From contig NZ_SNZV01000007.1 in NCBI RefSeq assembly GCF_004364125.1, positions 124,001 to 188,000 on the forward strand: DNA of 64,000 nucleotides, written 5' to 3'. This document shows positions 41,682 to 50,341 of the stretch, piece after piece. Position 1 is the stretch's first letter; every line of letters starts with the position of its first letter. Origin of the DNA: Sphingobacterium paludis (GTDB lineage: Bacteria; Bacteroidota; Bacteroidia; Sphingobacteriales; Sphingobacteriaceae). The position numbers and the translations under genes were made by a program. Below the pieces are notes generated by a model. It made no database searches. It was not told where the DNA came from and saw only the letters and a program-made list of their open reading frames with translations.

Positions 41682-43571
41682 TCAATAACCGGGGTTATTT
41701 CGATTTATATTTTTATTGACATCTGTTTCATTGGATGGAAAGGGCCACAACTCGTGCTTACCCGCCCTGAAATTTATACCAGCCTCGTAGGAATAGTTGG
41801 CACGGATCGCTCTCAAGGCAGCGGTTGTTTCTTGAATTTTAAATGCAAGAAGATTCCAACGAATTAGATCTGCACGGCGCATCCCTTCAAAACAAAGCTC
41901 CCAGCCCCGTTCGCTTACTACGGCCTGAAAAAATGCATCCTTGGAAAGTCCTGCCTGCAGCTCTACACTAGATGCCGTTGGTTTGGGAACCAATCTTGCT
42001 ACAGCAGTTGCGCCTCTACCGCTCCCATTTACACTCCTCACGGTAACGGTCGGTGCTGCTGTGTAGCCTTTGCCGGCATTCAGCACCACCACGTTGCCGA
42101 TGGCTCCTGTGCCCGCGACAAGGGTTGTTGCGGCAATGGAAGCATCGCTTCCCCCACCGCCTTCCACACTAAACAGCACATTTATTGGCGATCCATACCC
42201 CGTGCCCGCATTGGTCATCGCTACGGAAATTTGTGATCCGGCATTATCAATACCAAAGGCCCGCCTCCGAACTTGGTTGATAGCCTCATAAGCTACCGCA
42301 TTCGGCCCGTCATTCAATTCGTTTTCGACCTCTGCACGCAGAAGAAGTAAATCTGCGTAGCGCATAACCACCCAGTTGATGTGCGTATAGGCTCTTTCTA
42401 GCGGGCTATTGGTTTGGTACTCCCGACTCCATTTTCCGGGAGCCCAAGTTTCATCTTGCCTTGCAGTAAACAAAGGAACACGATTACCTAAGGCGTTGAT
42501 GGAGTAGCTGGCGATAGAAAAGTCTCTGCGCAGATCGCCTGCGTGGAAACTGGCATAAAAAGGTTTCATGGCACGCCATCGCGGGTTTGTGCTGCCGTAG
42601 ACACCGTTTGCGGTGATAGGCGCATTGTAATGGCCCACCCAAGAAGCGTTGCCACGCTGTCCGGCAGGATTGTAAAAAGCGATTTCGAATATATTTTCCG
42701 TGGGATCAAAAACGTGCTGGCTTTGGTTTTTGAATATTTGCGAATACACCGGGTTCAGCTTGTAAACTTGGGCGGCTATAACCTCGTCGATCAGCCCCTT
42801 CGCCAGCTCGTAGTATCTTCTGTAATCTGCGGGGCGTTCCATTTGCCCATTAGCTCGTAGCGAATACCCGCCCGCAAGAAGGGCTACTTTTGCCAACATC
42901 GCTTTAGCTGCCCATCTATTCACGCGCTCATCCTTTGGCAGTTCGGCGGGCAGCAGCTCCGCCGCCTCCTGCATGTCTTTAATAATTTGAGCATATATTT
43001 CATAGCGATCCACTAAAGCTCCCCGTAACTCATCACCCGCTTGCGAACGCTGCGTTTTAAAGGGCACGTCGCCCCAAAGACGGACCAACTCAGCAGCGTA
43101 AAACCCGCGCAAAAACTTGGCCTCGCCCAGCATACGATTGAGGTTGTTCTTCGCTGCTGCTGAGCCCGAATTAAACTGCTCCATCTGCGGTATTTTTTCG
43201 ATAACCACGTTCGCCCGGTCTATTCCGTTATAGAGTTTGGACCATACGGTGTAAAACGTAGGATTTTGGCTTATCCCTAAATAATGACCAATATTTCGAT
43301 AGTCGTCCGCGCCAGGGGCCATTTGGCCGACATCGGTCGCTGCATCAAAAACCAGGGGAATGAACCAACCGTAGGTGTCTAAACTTGACATAATTTCATA
43401 CACGCCCAATGTGGCCATATAGGCCTCGTCTTCGTTTGCAAAAAAAGTGCTGCTGGTAAAATAAGAGTAAGGATCTACCTCCAATGTTTTTGTGCAGGCC
43501 GTAATAGAAGCCGCGGCAGAAAGCAGTAGGCTCCAAATGTAAATATTCAATCGATTGGAAAAGCGTTTCAT
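41682..43571 (-). CDS. susD: SusD/RagB-family glycan-binding lipoprotein with inserted repeat domain
   Basis: 629 residues, longer than usual for SusD. The signal peptide ends in lipobox ITAC (Cys26). The TPR-containing SusD core is clear (FFANEDEAYMATLGVYEIM, AKFLRGFYAAELVRLWGDVPF, WAAKAMLAKVALLAGGY, RYADLLLLRAEVENEL, ERGWELCFEGMRRADLIRW). Between the RYADLLLLRAE block and the ERGWELCFEG block, two related units of about 40 residues are inserted. Each has the form NAGxGY..P..V with a following GGGG/GSGRGA run. The protein caps the SusC pore and captures oligosaccharides. It is co-transcribed with susC. Confidence 0.93.
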   Translation of the reverse strand: MKRFSNRLNIYIWSLLLSAAASITACTKTLEVDPYSYFTSSTFFANEDEAYMATLGVYEIMSSLDTYGWFIPLVFDAATDVGQMAPGADDYRNIGHYLGISQNPTFYTVWSKLYNGIDRANVVIEKIPQMEQFNSGSAAAKNNLNRMLGEAKFLRGFYAAELVRLWGDVPFKTQRSQAGDELRGALVDRYEIYAQIIKDMQEAAELLPAELPKDERVNRWAAKAMLAKVALLAGGYSLRANGQMERPADYRRYYELAKGLIDEVIAAQVYKLNPVYSQIFKNQSQHVFDPTENIFEIAFYNPAGQRGNASWVGHYNAPITANGVYGSTNPRWRAMKPFYASFHAGDLRRDFSIASYSINALGNRVPLFTARQDETWAPGKWSREYQTNSPLERAYTHINWVVMRYADLLLLRAEVENELNDGPNAVAYEAINQVRRRAFGIDNAGSQISVAMTNAGTGYGSPINVLFSVEGGGGSDASIAATTLVAGTGAIGNVVVLNAGKGYTAAPTVTVRSVNGSGRGATAVARLVPKPTASSVELQAGLSKDAFFQAVVSERGWELCFEGMRRADLIRWNLLAFKIQETTAALRAIRANYSYEAGINFRAGKHELWPFPSNETDVNKNINRNNPGY

Positions 43572-43588
43572 AGTTGGTTTTGTTTGAA

Positions 43589-46500
43589 TTATAGAGAAAG
43601 ATTTAAGCCGGCAACGAACGACATAGCGCGCGGATAAGCGCTAAAATCTACGCCCGGCGTTAACGCCGTCCGAATCACACTTACCTCAGGATCGTAACCT
43701 GAATATTTGGTGAAGACGTGCAGATTGTAAGCCGTACAATAAAGCCGAGCGTTAGACAATTTCACTTTACTGACCCAAGATTTTGGAAACGTATACCCTA
43801 AGCTGACGTTGTTGATACGCAGAAAGGAGCCGTCTTCGATAATATCATCGTACAACCGTCCCGTATTATTCCCATTCCATGCCGGATTAGTTTTGCCTTG
43901 GTTCACCGTAGCCAATTGAACGGGATCTGTAATACGATTACCATTTCTATCAATGGTCGTCCATCGATCTGCAAAACGTGCAAACCGGTTGGCATACTCG
44001 GTTTGCAGATTGGCATTGTTCAATACATTCGCATTGTAGATGTCATGCCCAACGGTAAAGTTGATGAAAATGCTCAGATCAAACCCCTTATAGCTAAATG
44101 TATTGTTTAGTCCGCCGCTGTATGCAGGGTTTGCATTGCCAATAACCGTTCGGTCAAGCTCATTAATTAGCCCATCAGGTTGCCCATTAGGTCCGCTGAT
44201 ATCTTTAAATTTTATGAAACCGGGCTGCACGGCTATATTATCGCTCACCACGCCATCTCTTAGCGTGTAGGTGCCGGCAGTAGGGTCAAAATTGAAATCT
44301 TCAACCTGGTAAAGGCCGTCTCGCTGGTAGCCATACATTAATCCCACAGGACGACCCACCTCGAGGATATAATCCGATATTGTCGTGTAGCTATTCGTTA
44401 ATAAAGAGGTTTCCCCATCACTTAGGCTGAGCACTTTGGTGCGGTTAAATGCGATGTTGAAGCTTGAATTCCATTTAAAATTACCGCGATCAATATTGGT
44501 GGTATTCAGGGTCAATTCCAAACCTCTGCTGGATGTTGTCCCGATATTTTGAAACTGCGTCACAAACCCCGAGCTTGACGGTATACGGGTGTTATAAAGC
44601 AAATCTCTCGAACGGTTATCGTACAACTCAGCTGTCAACGTGAAGCGCTGTTTAAGAAATCCGATGTCTAAGCCTAGGTTTTTGGATTCAACGGCTTCCC
44701 ATTTCAGACCGGGGTTTGGCAAATTGCTCTGAAAGGCTGCTGCCACGACTTCATTGCCCAAGGGATAGAAGCCTGAGGTAAAGATGCCTAGCGCAGCGTA
44801 GTTTGCAATACGGTTATTCCCTGCCATACCGTAGCTTAGCCGTAACTTAAGATCCGAAATCGCTGTTAGGTTTGTCATAAACGCTTCGTTGATAATGCGC
44901 CACGAAAACGCCGCTGAAGGAAAAACACCCCATTTATTGGCGGTGCCGAACTTAGACGATCCGTCGGCCCGTAGACTCCCTGTGAATAAATATTTATCGC
45001 GTAGCGTGTAATTAGCCCGGCCAAAGAAGGATAGCATCTTATCATCCTCAGCGAAGGTTTGCGGAAAGCCGGCAACGGTGCCTAGGCCTAGATTATCCCA
45101 ACCTAAGTTTACGCTTGGAAACACCGAAGCACTAGCTAGCAGCCCTTCGCTGTAATTGTAGATATATTCTTGCCCTACCGTAACGTCCAACCGATGGATA
45201 TCAGCGAACGTATCTTTGTAATTTAAGGTGTTATTGTAGTTAAACCGTCGATAAAGATTATGCGATACACTGCCAAAAGGCCCGCCGCTACGCAGAGCAG
45301 CGATTCCTCTGGCATCGTTAAATTGCTTACTCTTTACCCCCCGGTCTGTATAGCCAACTAAGCCTTTGTAATTAAGCTTGTTATTAAAATTATATTGGAG
45401 TGTGAAATTGGCATTCAACGCCTTACTTATTGATTCCCGCAACTGTGATTCAACTGTGATTAAGGGGCTTTGAAAAGCTGGAGATTCTGGATTATCCAAC
45501 GGATCCGTCTCGAAATCCAGTAAGCTTTCATCATTTCCAAATCGCCCGATAACGGGCCTGTATTGTAGCAAGGTCTGTAACATACTCAATCGTGCGTTGC
45601 CTCCCTCCTGCGTTCCCATTCCGGTGATTTTCTGATCGGAATAATTAATAATTCCATTCACCAAGATCTTGTTGTTTGCATTATGACTTAAGGTCAGCTT
45701 GGCGATATTTTTTGTGGAGCCGCTGTTACGCAAGAGTCCCTCATCATCATTCAACGCATAAAATATATTGAACTTGGTTTCTTGGCTTCCGCCACTGACG
45801 CTTACTTTATGGTATTGATTCACGACGGCCTGCCCAAAAAGTTCGCGTTGCCAATTTATTCCAGCACGGTTTCCATACAACAGCTCCAACGAATCGAAGC
45901 TACCATAGTTTGTGGTGAACCGTTCCAGTAGTAACGGATCACGGAGTGCATTTTCATACAACAAGGTGGTATAATCGTAGGGATTCATAACGGCAATTTC
46001 CTTGCTTATCTTTTTAGCACCGATGTAATTGTCGTAATTGATTTGTAACCGCCCGCTTTTCGCCTTTTTTGTTGTCACCAGAACAACTCCATTTGCGCCT
46101 TGCGCTCCGTAAATTGCTGTTGCGGACGCGTCTTTCAATACATCAACAGATTCAACATCCATCGGATCAAGAAAAGCGAGTCCTTCGGTTTGGGGAATCC
46201 CGTCTACCACGTAAAGTGGCTCGTTGCTTTGTGTAATAGATGTCCCACCCCTGATTTTTATCGATGGTTCCGCACCGGGTGTTCCGTCAGACATAGCCAC
46301 CTGGACGCCGGCCAGACGTCCCTGCATCGCTTGCGCAACACTCTGGACCGGAATCTTTGCAATTTCCTCACCTTTTACTGAGGATACAGCGCCCGTCAGA
46401 TCTTTCCGTTGTACTTGTCCATAACCAATGACAACGACCTCGTCCATCGTATTTTCAGTCTCCTGTAGCGCTACATCTATAATCCGCTTACCATTTACAG

Positions 46501-46747
46501 ATTCCTCTGCTTTGTTATAGCCTACAAAAGAGAACAGCAACGTAGCTGTGGATGAAACTTCGATCGCATATGTCCCGTCTTTATTCGTAACCGTCGACGC
46601 AGCTTTTCCATTTTCCTGCACTGTTGCTCCTGCAATGGGCAGGCCATCACTCCCTGTTACTTTTCCACGAATGTTAACCAACTGCTGCGCATGCACGCTA
46701 ACATGGAGACAAATGATCACGAGTAACCAAACGTATCGTTTAACCAT
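43589..46747 (-). CDS. susC: SusC/RagA-family TonB-dependent transporter
   Basis: 1052 residues from ATG 46747, which gives a signal peptide ending at VHAQ. Then come a carboxypeptidase-like domain (VNIRGKVTGSDGLPIAGATVQENG), the SusC signature and TonB box region (MDEVVVIGYGQVQRKDLTGAVSSV), a plug domain (RLAGVQVAMSDGTPGAEPSIKIRGG) and a 22-strand barrel to the end. It imports oligosaccharides across the outer membrane using TonB energy. susD begins 18 bases downstream. A minus-strand TATCTTTG promoter box lies at 46793-46800. Confidence 0.96.
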   Translation of the reverse strand: MVKRYVWLLVIICLHVSVHAQQLVNIRGKVTGSDGLPIAGATVQENGKAASTVTNKDGTYAIEVSSTATLLFSFVGYNKAEESVNGKRIIDVALQETENTMDEVVVIGYGQVQRKDLTGAVSSVKGEEIAKIPVQSVAQAMQGRLAGVQVAMSDGTPGAEPSIKIRGGTSITQSNEPLYVVDGIPQTEGLAFLDPMDVESVDVLKDASATAIYGAQGANGVVLVTTKKAKSGRLQINYDNYIGAKKISKEIAVMNPYDYTTLLYENALRDPLLLERFTTNYGSFDSLELLYGNRAGINWQRELFGQAVVNQYHKVSVSGGSQETKFNIFYALNDDEGLLRNSGSTKNIAKLTLSHNANNKILVNGIINYSDQKITGMGTQEGGNARLSMLQTLLQYRPVIGRFGNDESLLDFETDPLDNPESPAFQSPLITVESQLRESISKALNANFTLQYNFNNKLNYKGLVGYTDRGVKSKQFNDARGIAALRSGGPFGSVSHNLYRRFNYNNTLNYKDTFADIHRLDVTVGQEYIYNYSEGLLASASVFPSVNLGWDNLGLGTVAGFPQTFAEDDKMLSFFGRANYTLRDKYLFTGSLRADGSSKFGTANKWGVFPSAAFSWRIINEAFMTNLTAISDLKLRLSYGMAGNNRIANYAALGIFTSGFYPLGNEVVAAAFQSNLPNPGLKWEAVESKNLGLDIGFLKQRFTLTAELYDNRSRDLLYNTRIPSSSGFVTQFQNIGTTSSRGLELTLNTTNIDRGNFKWNSSFNIAFNRTKVLSLSDGETSLLTNSYTTISDYILEVGRPVGLMYGYQRDGLYQVEDFNFDPTAGTYTLRDGVVSDNIAVQPGFIKFKDISGPNGQPDGLINELDRTVIGNANPAYSGGLNNTFSYKGFDLSIFINFTVGHDIYNANVLNNANLQTEYANRFARFADRWTTIDRNGNRITDPVQLATVNQGKTNPAWNGNNTGRLYDDIIEDGSFLRINNVSLGYTFPKSWVSKVKLSNARLYCTAYNLHVFTKYSGYDPEVSVIRTALTPGVDFSAYPRAMSFVAGLNLSL

Positions 46748-47044
46748 AATAGTAGATTTTTTTAAGAATTGGCATTTTAGCTTATCCCACAAAGATATAG
46801 CCCCGCGTAAAAAAGCACCTTCAATAATGAGTGAGAAACTTTCAATATTGTGTTAATTTAAAAGCTGCGATCCAGCGAAACATAGATACATAGCCGCTTT
46901 TGAACCATCATCAAATGGCTGAGCAGCACATTCTTCCTAGCAAACCGATCAATACAAAACTGAAATAGATTTCAACAAAATTGAAACTAAACAAATGCCG
47001 AACACCCTAACTTTATCGAAATCTAAATTTTGTAGCTAACGCAT
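46748..47044. promoter_or_regulatory. Divergent control region of the polysaccharide locus
   Basis: The roughly 300 AT-rich bases between susC (minus) and the GH88 gene (plus) should hold both promoters and the binding sites of the hybrid regulator. Visible are a minus-strand TATCTTTG box (46793-46800) and, on the plus strand, weak boxes near 47008 and 47024. I could not define a direct-repeat operator with confidence. Confidence 0.55.
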
Positions 47045-48304
47045 ATGAACAAATCATTATCCCTCTTTTTTAGGCGAACGATTGTTGCTTTTTCTGTAAG
47101 TACGGTATGTTACTCGCCTGCCTTCTGTCAAAATCGAAAAACGGAAAACAATTGGGTTTCCGACGCAGAACAACTCGCCGTATACCAATTAAAAAAAGCA
47201 GCATCTATTTACAACATCCATCAGAATCCACGGTCCATCAATGCAGATGGCAGCGTTCGTTTGGTAACGATACGCGACTGGACAAATGGCTTTTTTCCCG
47301 GCAGCCTCTGGTATGGGTATGAGCTGTCTCAAGAGCCTGATCTCGCTGCTGACGCACGACGCTTTACTTTAGCGTTGGATTCTGTGCAGCATATCACCAA
47401 TACACATGATCTGGGTTTTATGTTATACTGCTCCTATGGCAATGCTTACAGGCTAACCGCTGACTCGACCTATTTACCTGTACTGCGGCAAGGCGCAAAG
47501 CATCTCTACGCGCGCTACAATCCGCATGTTGGCGCCATTCGCTCCTGGGATTTTGGCCCTTGGGAATTTCCCGTAATCATTGATAATATGATGAATCTGG
47601 AATTCCTGTTTTGGGCATCTCAACAATTTCATGTAGCCAGTTACTTCGAGGCGGCCAATCAACATGCAAAAACCACGCTTCGACACCACTTCCGACCGAA
47701 TAGCAGTTCGTATCACCTCATCAATTATGATGCAACATCGGGAAAGGTAATCAGTAAGGAAACGCACCAAGGTTTAACCCACGAATCTTCCTGGGCACGG
47801 GGGCAGGCTTGGGGTCTATACGGCTATGTCATGGCTTACGAAAATACGAAGGACCCATTATTTTTAAAACAGGCGGAAAAAATTGCTAAATTTATCATGC
47901 AGCATCCTCGTATGCCTGACGACAAGATTCCTGCTTGGGATTTTGATGTGCACAACGCGTTGGAAAAGCAAGGCGCCCCTCGTGATGTATCCGCTGCCGC
48001 CGTCATTGCATCCGCACTCCTTCAATTAAGCAAGCAAGCACCCAACGGGCAGCTTTACATGCGCTATGCCGAAGATATTCTTCGGACATTGTGCTCGGAA
48101 AAATACTTGTCAAAAAAAGACGAAAACGCTTACTTTATATTGAAGCACAGCGTAGGAGCTTTTCTATACAACTCTGAAATCGACACCCCTATAAACTATG
48201 CCGATTACTATTTTTTGGAAGCCCTTGTGCGTTACAAAGCGCTAATAAACCGACAAGTTACCTTTATAAACCAGGTTGATAACGGATTAAATCCAATGGT
48301 ATGA
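47045..48304 (+). CDS. Unsaturated glucuronyl hydrolase, GH88
   Basis: 419 residues with a signal peptide ending near AFCQ. The (alpha/alpha)6 barrel carries the two catalytic aspartates of GH88: NTHDLGFM near 117-124 and PVIIDNMMNLEFLFW near 177-190. Conserved blocks RDWTNGFFPGSLWYGYELS and THESSWARGQAWGLYGY are present. GH88 enzymes remove the 4,5-unsaturated uronate left by polysaccharide lyases. The stop overlaps the start of the first heparinase gene (ATGA), and the four genes to 53680 form one operon. Confidence 0.93.
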   Translation: MNKSLSLFFRRTIVAFSVSTVCYSPAFCQNRKTENNWVSDAEQLAVYQLKKAASIYNIHQNPRSINADGSVRLVTIRDWTNGFFPGSLWYGYELSQEPDLAADARRFTLALDSVQHITNTHDLGFMLYCSYGNAYRLTADSTYLPVLRQGAKHLYARYNPHVGAIRSWDFGPWEFPVIIDNMMNLEFLFWASQQFHVASYFEAANQHAKTTLRHHFRPNSSSYHLINYDATSGKVISKETHQGLTHESSWARGQAWGLYGYVMAYENTKDPLFLKQAEKIAKFIMQHPRMPDDKIPAWDFDVHNALEKQGAPRDVSAAAVIASALLQLSKQAPNGQLYMRYAEDILRTLCSEKYLSKKDENAYFILKHSVGAFLYNSEIDTPINYADYYFLEALVRYKALINRQVTFINQVDNGLNPMV

Positions 48305-50328
48305 AATATAAGATTTGTATAGCCGCATCCCTAACGGGTATGATTTCTTTCGGTAAAGCAGAAGCACCCATTCAGAAATGGCAATCGATAACATCGCATA
48401 GCTCACCAAGCGCGGACTCGGCAGTCTATAACATTACGGCTGCAGACTTCATGCATATTGATCTGGATTATGCGGGACTAGAGGAAGTAAAAAAATATGT
48501 AACAAAAAAGCACTATGGAAAAGCAGCAGAAAAACTACTGCATTACTACAGGGAGCGTCACTCGGTAAACCATATTCGGTACAATCGAGAAGATAAAACT
48601 AAGTATGCTGGTAAACAACTTTCTACAGAGAATCAAACAATAGCAGATAACGCACTTGTCCATAAACTCAAGCCCCATAAAGGATATCCGTACTACGATT
48701 ATGGCCGAAATGATATCAACTGGCAGTATCAACCGGTACAAGACCAACTTATTCGCACCTTTTTACATCGAACAAACTGGTGGGAACAACTGGGTTTAGC
48801 CTACTGGTCATCGGGCGATGAAAAGTATGCAAAAGCCTGGATGAACCAAACGACCAGCTGGATAGACAATAACCCGTTGGGGCGGTACCCGGATGAAAAA
48901 AACTTTGCGTGGAAAGCCTTCGTGGTTTCCTTCCGCTTGAATAACTGGTCAGCCTATTTTAACATGTTTATAGATTCCCCTAGCCTAACGCCGGCTTTTT
49001 TAATGGCTTTTCTAAATAGCTACCAGCAGCAGGCGGACTATGTAAAAGCAAACTATACCGATATTGGCAATCATCTATTATATGAAGCTTTGCATATGCT
49101 ATATGCAGGATGCACATTCCCTGAATTTAAGAACGCTAGCAAATGGCGGGAAAGTGGCATACAGGTGCTGAATACAGAAATGCAAAAACAAGTGTTGGCT
49201 GATGGTGTACAATTTGAGCTTTCAACATCCTATCATATTGGTGCGATCGAGATCTTTACAGATGCCCTCCGTATCGCACAAAGCAATGGCATGGAACACG
49301 AGTTTCCAAAACGCCATCAAGAGAAAATCAGGAAAATGATTGCAGCGGTCGCGAATTACTCATTCCCGGACTACACCTATCCTTTGTATGGAAATTCATT
49401 TGAACCTACAAAATCAGTCATGTTGGCACGCTACCAAGACTGGTTAGCGCTTTTCCCGAACGACCCTGAACTTCAGTACTTTTCGACCGAAGGCAAGCGG
49501 GGTACACCCCCAAAGCACTTATCCTTTGCAATGAAAAATTCAGGATTTTACAGCTTTAGAAATAGCTGGCTACCTACTGCAACCGTTATGCAAATAAAAG
49601 CCGGCCCTCCTGCCTATTTTCATGCTCACCCGGATAACGGCACCTTTAATCTTTGGGTAAAAGGGCGAAATTTCACGCCCGATTCAGGAAGCTATATTTA
49701 TAATGACAATGCTAAAACCAATAACAAGAAAGATTGGTACAGGCAAACCCGGGTTCACCAGACACTGACCTTGAACAACGAAAACATTCTTAATGATGCT
49801 CACTTACACCGATGGGCGACGCAAAAGGACTACGAAGTGCTATCTTTTACAAACCCCAGCTACCCGACATTGGCCCATCAACGGACAATCTTCTTCATCG
49901 ATCAACACTTCTTTTTAATTATTGACCGTGCTATGGGGGAGGCCGATGGCGTGCTAAATATTCATTTTACACTGGCGGAGAAAAGCAATCCGCTGGTCGA
50001 TCAACAAAGAAATAAGCTGGTCACGCGATACGCTGATGGAAACAATTTACTTATTCAGTCGCTCGACTCTACCTCGGTTAAGCTGACCACGGAGAAAGGC
50101 TTTGTGTCGTATCGCTACCAAGAAGAAATCGAGCGACCAGCATTTTCCATCAATAAAAACAAAAACAAACGGACAGCATCCTTCATGACTTTAATGCTGC
50201 CGTTTGACGGACAACAGGCACCGGCTACCGTTGTCACGGCAAACGCCGGGCATAGTACAGATAGTGGAAAGATCGATTTGTCGGTTAATATCCATGGTAA
50301 GATTATACATATCCAAGAACAACTTTAA
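48301..50328 (+). CDS. Heparinase II/III-family polysaccharide lyase, copy 1 (PL12-like)
   Basis: 675 residues. After a signal peptide, an (alpha/alpha) toroid domain (about 60-390) and a beta-sandwich domain (about 400-675) follow. Likely catalytic positions are Asn/His in DIGNHLLYEAL, Tyr in ELSTSYHIGAIEIF and His in PAYFHAHPDNGTFNLWVKGRNF. The layout matches heparinase III-type lyases, which cut heparan sulfate by beta-elimination. It overlaps the GH88 gene by 4 bases, and a paralogue follows 13 bases downstream. Confidence 0.88.
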   Translation: MKYKICIAASLTGMISFGKAEAPIQKWQSITSHSSPSADSAVYNITAADFMHIDLDYAGLEEVKKYVTKKHYGKAAEKLLHYYRERHSVNHIRYNREDKTKYAGKQLSTENQTIADNALVHKLKPHKGYPYYDYGRNDINWQYQPVQDQLIRTFLHRTNWWEQLGLAYWSSGDEKYAKAWMNQTTSWIDNNPLGRYPDEKNFAWKAFVVSFRLNNWSAYFNMFIDSPSLTPAFLMAFLNSYQQQADYVKANYTDIGNHLLYEALHMLYAGCTFPEFKNASKWRESGIQVLNTEMQKQVLADGVQFELSTSYHIGAIEIFTDALRIAQSNGMEHEFPKRHQEKIRKMIAAVANYSFPDYTYPLYGNSFEPTKSVMLARYQDWLALFPNDPELQYFSTEGKRGTPPKHLSFAMKNSGFYSFRNSWLPTATVMQIKAGPPAYFHAHPDNGTFNLWVKGRNFTPDSGSYIYNDNAKTNNKKDWYRQTRVHQTLTLNNENILNDAHLHRWATQKDYEVLSFTNPSYPTLAHQRTIFFIDQHFFLIIDRAMGEADGVLNIHFTLAEKSNPLVDQQRNKLVTRYADGNNLLIQSLDSTSVKLTTEKGFVSYRYQEEIERPAFSINKNKNKRTASFMTLMLPFDGQQAPATVVTANAGHSTDSGKIDLSVNIHGKIIHIQEQL

Positions 50329-50341
50329 CTCGCCTAACATC

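Noticed and set aside
50204..50341. A longer start for the second heparinase inside the first one
   Set aside because: It would remove the signal peptide from the N-terminus and overlap the upstream gene by over 120 bases. The ATG at 50342 gives a normal secretion signal.
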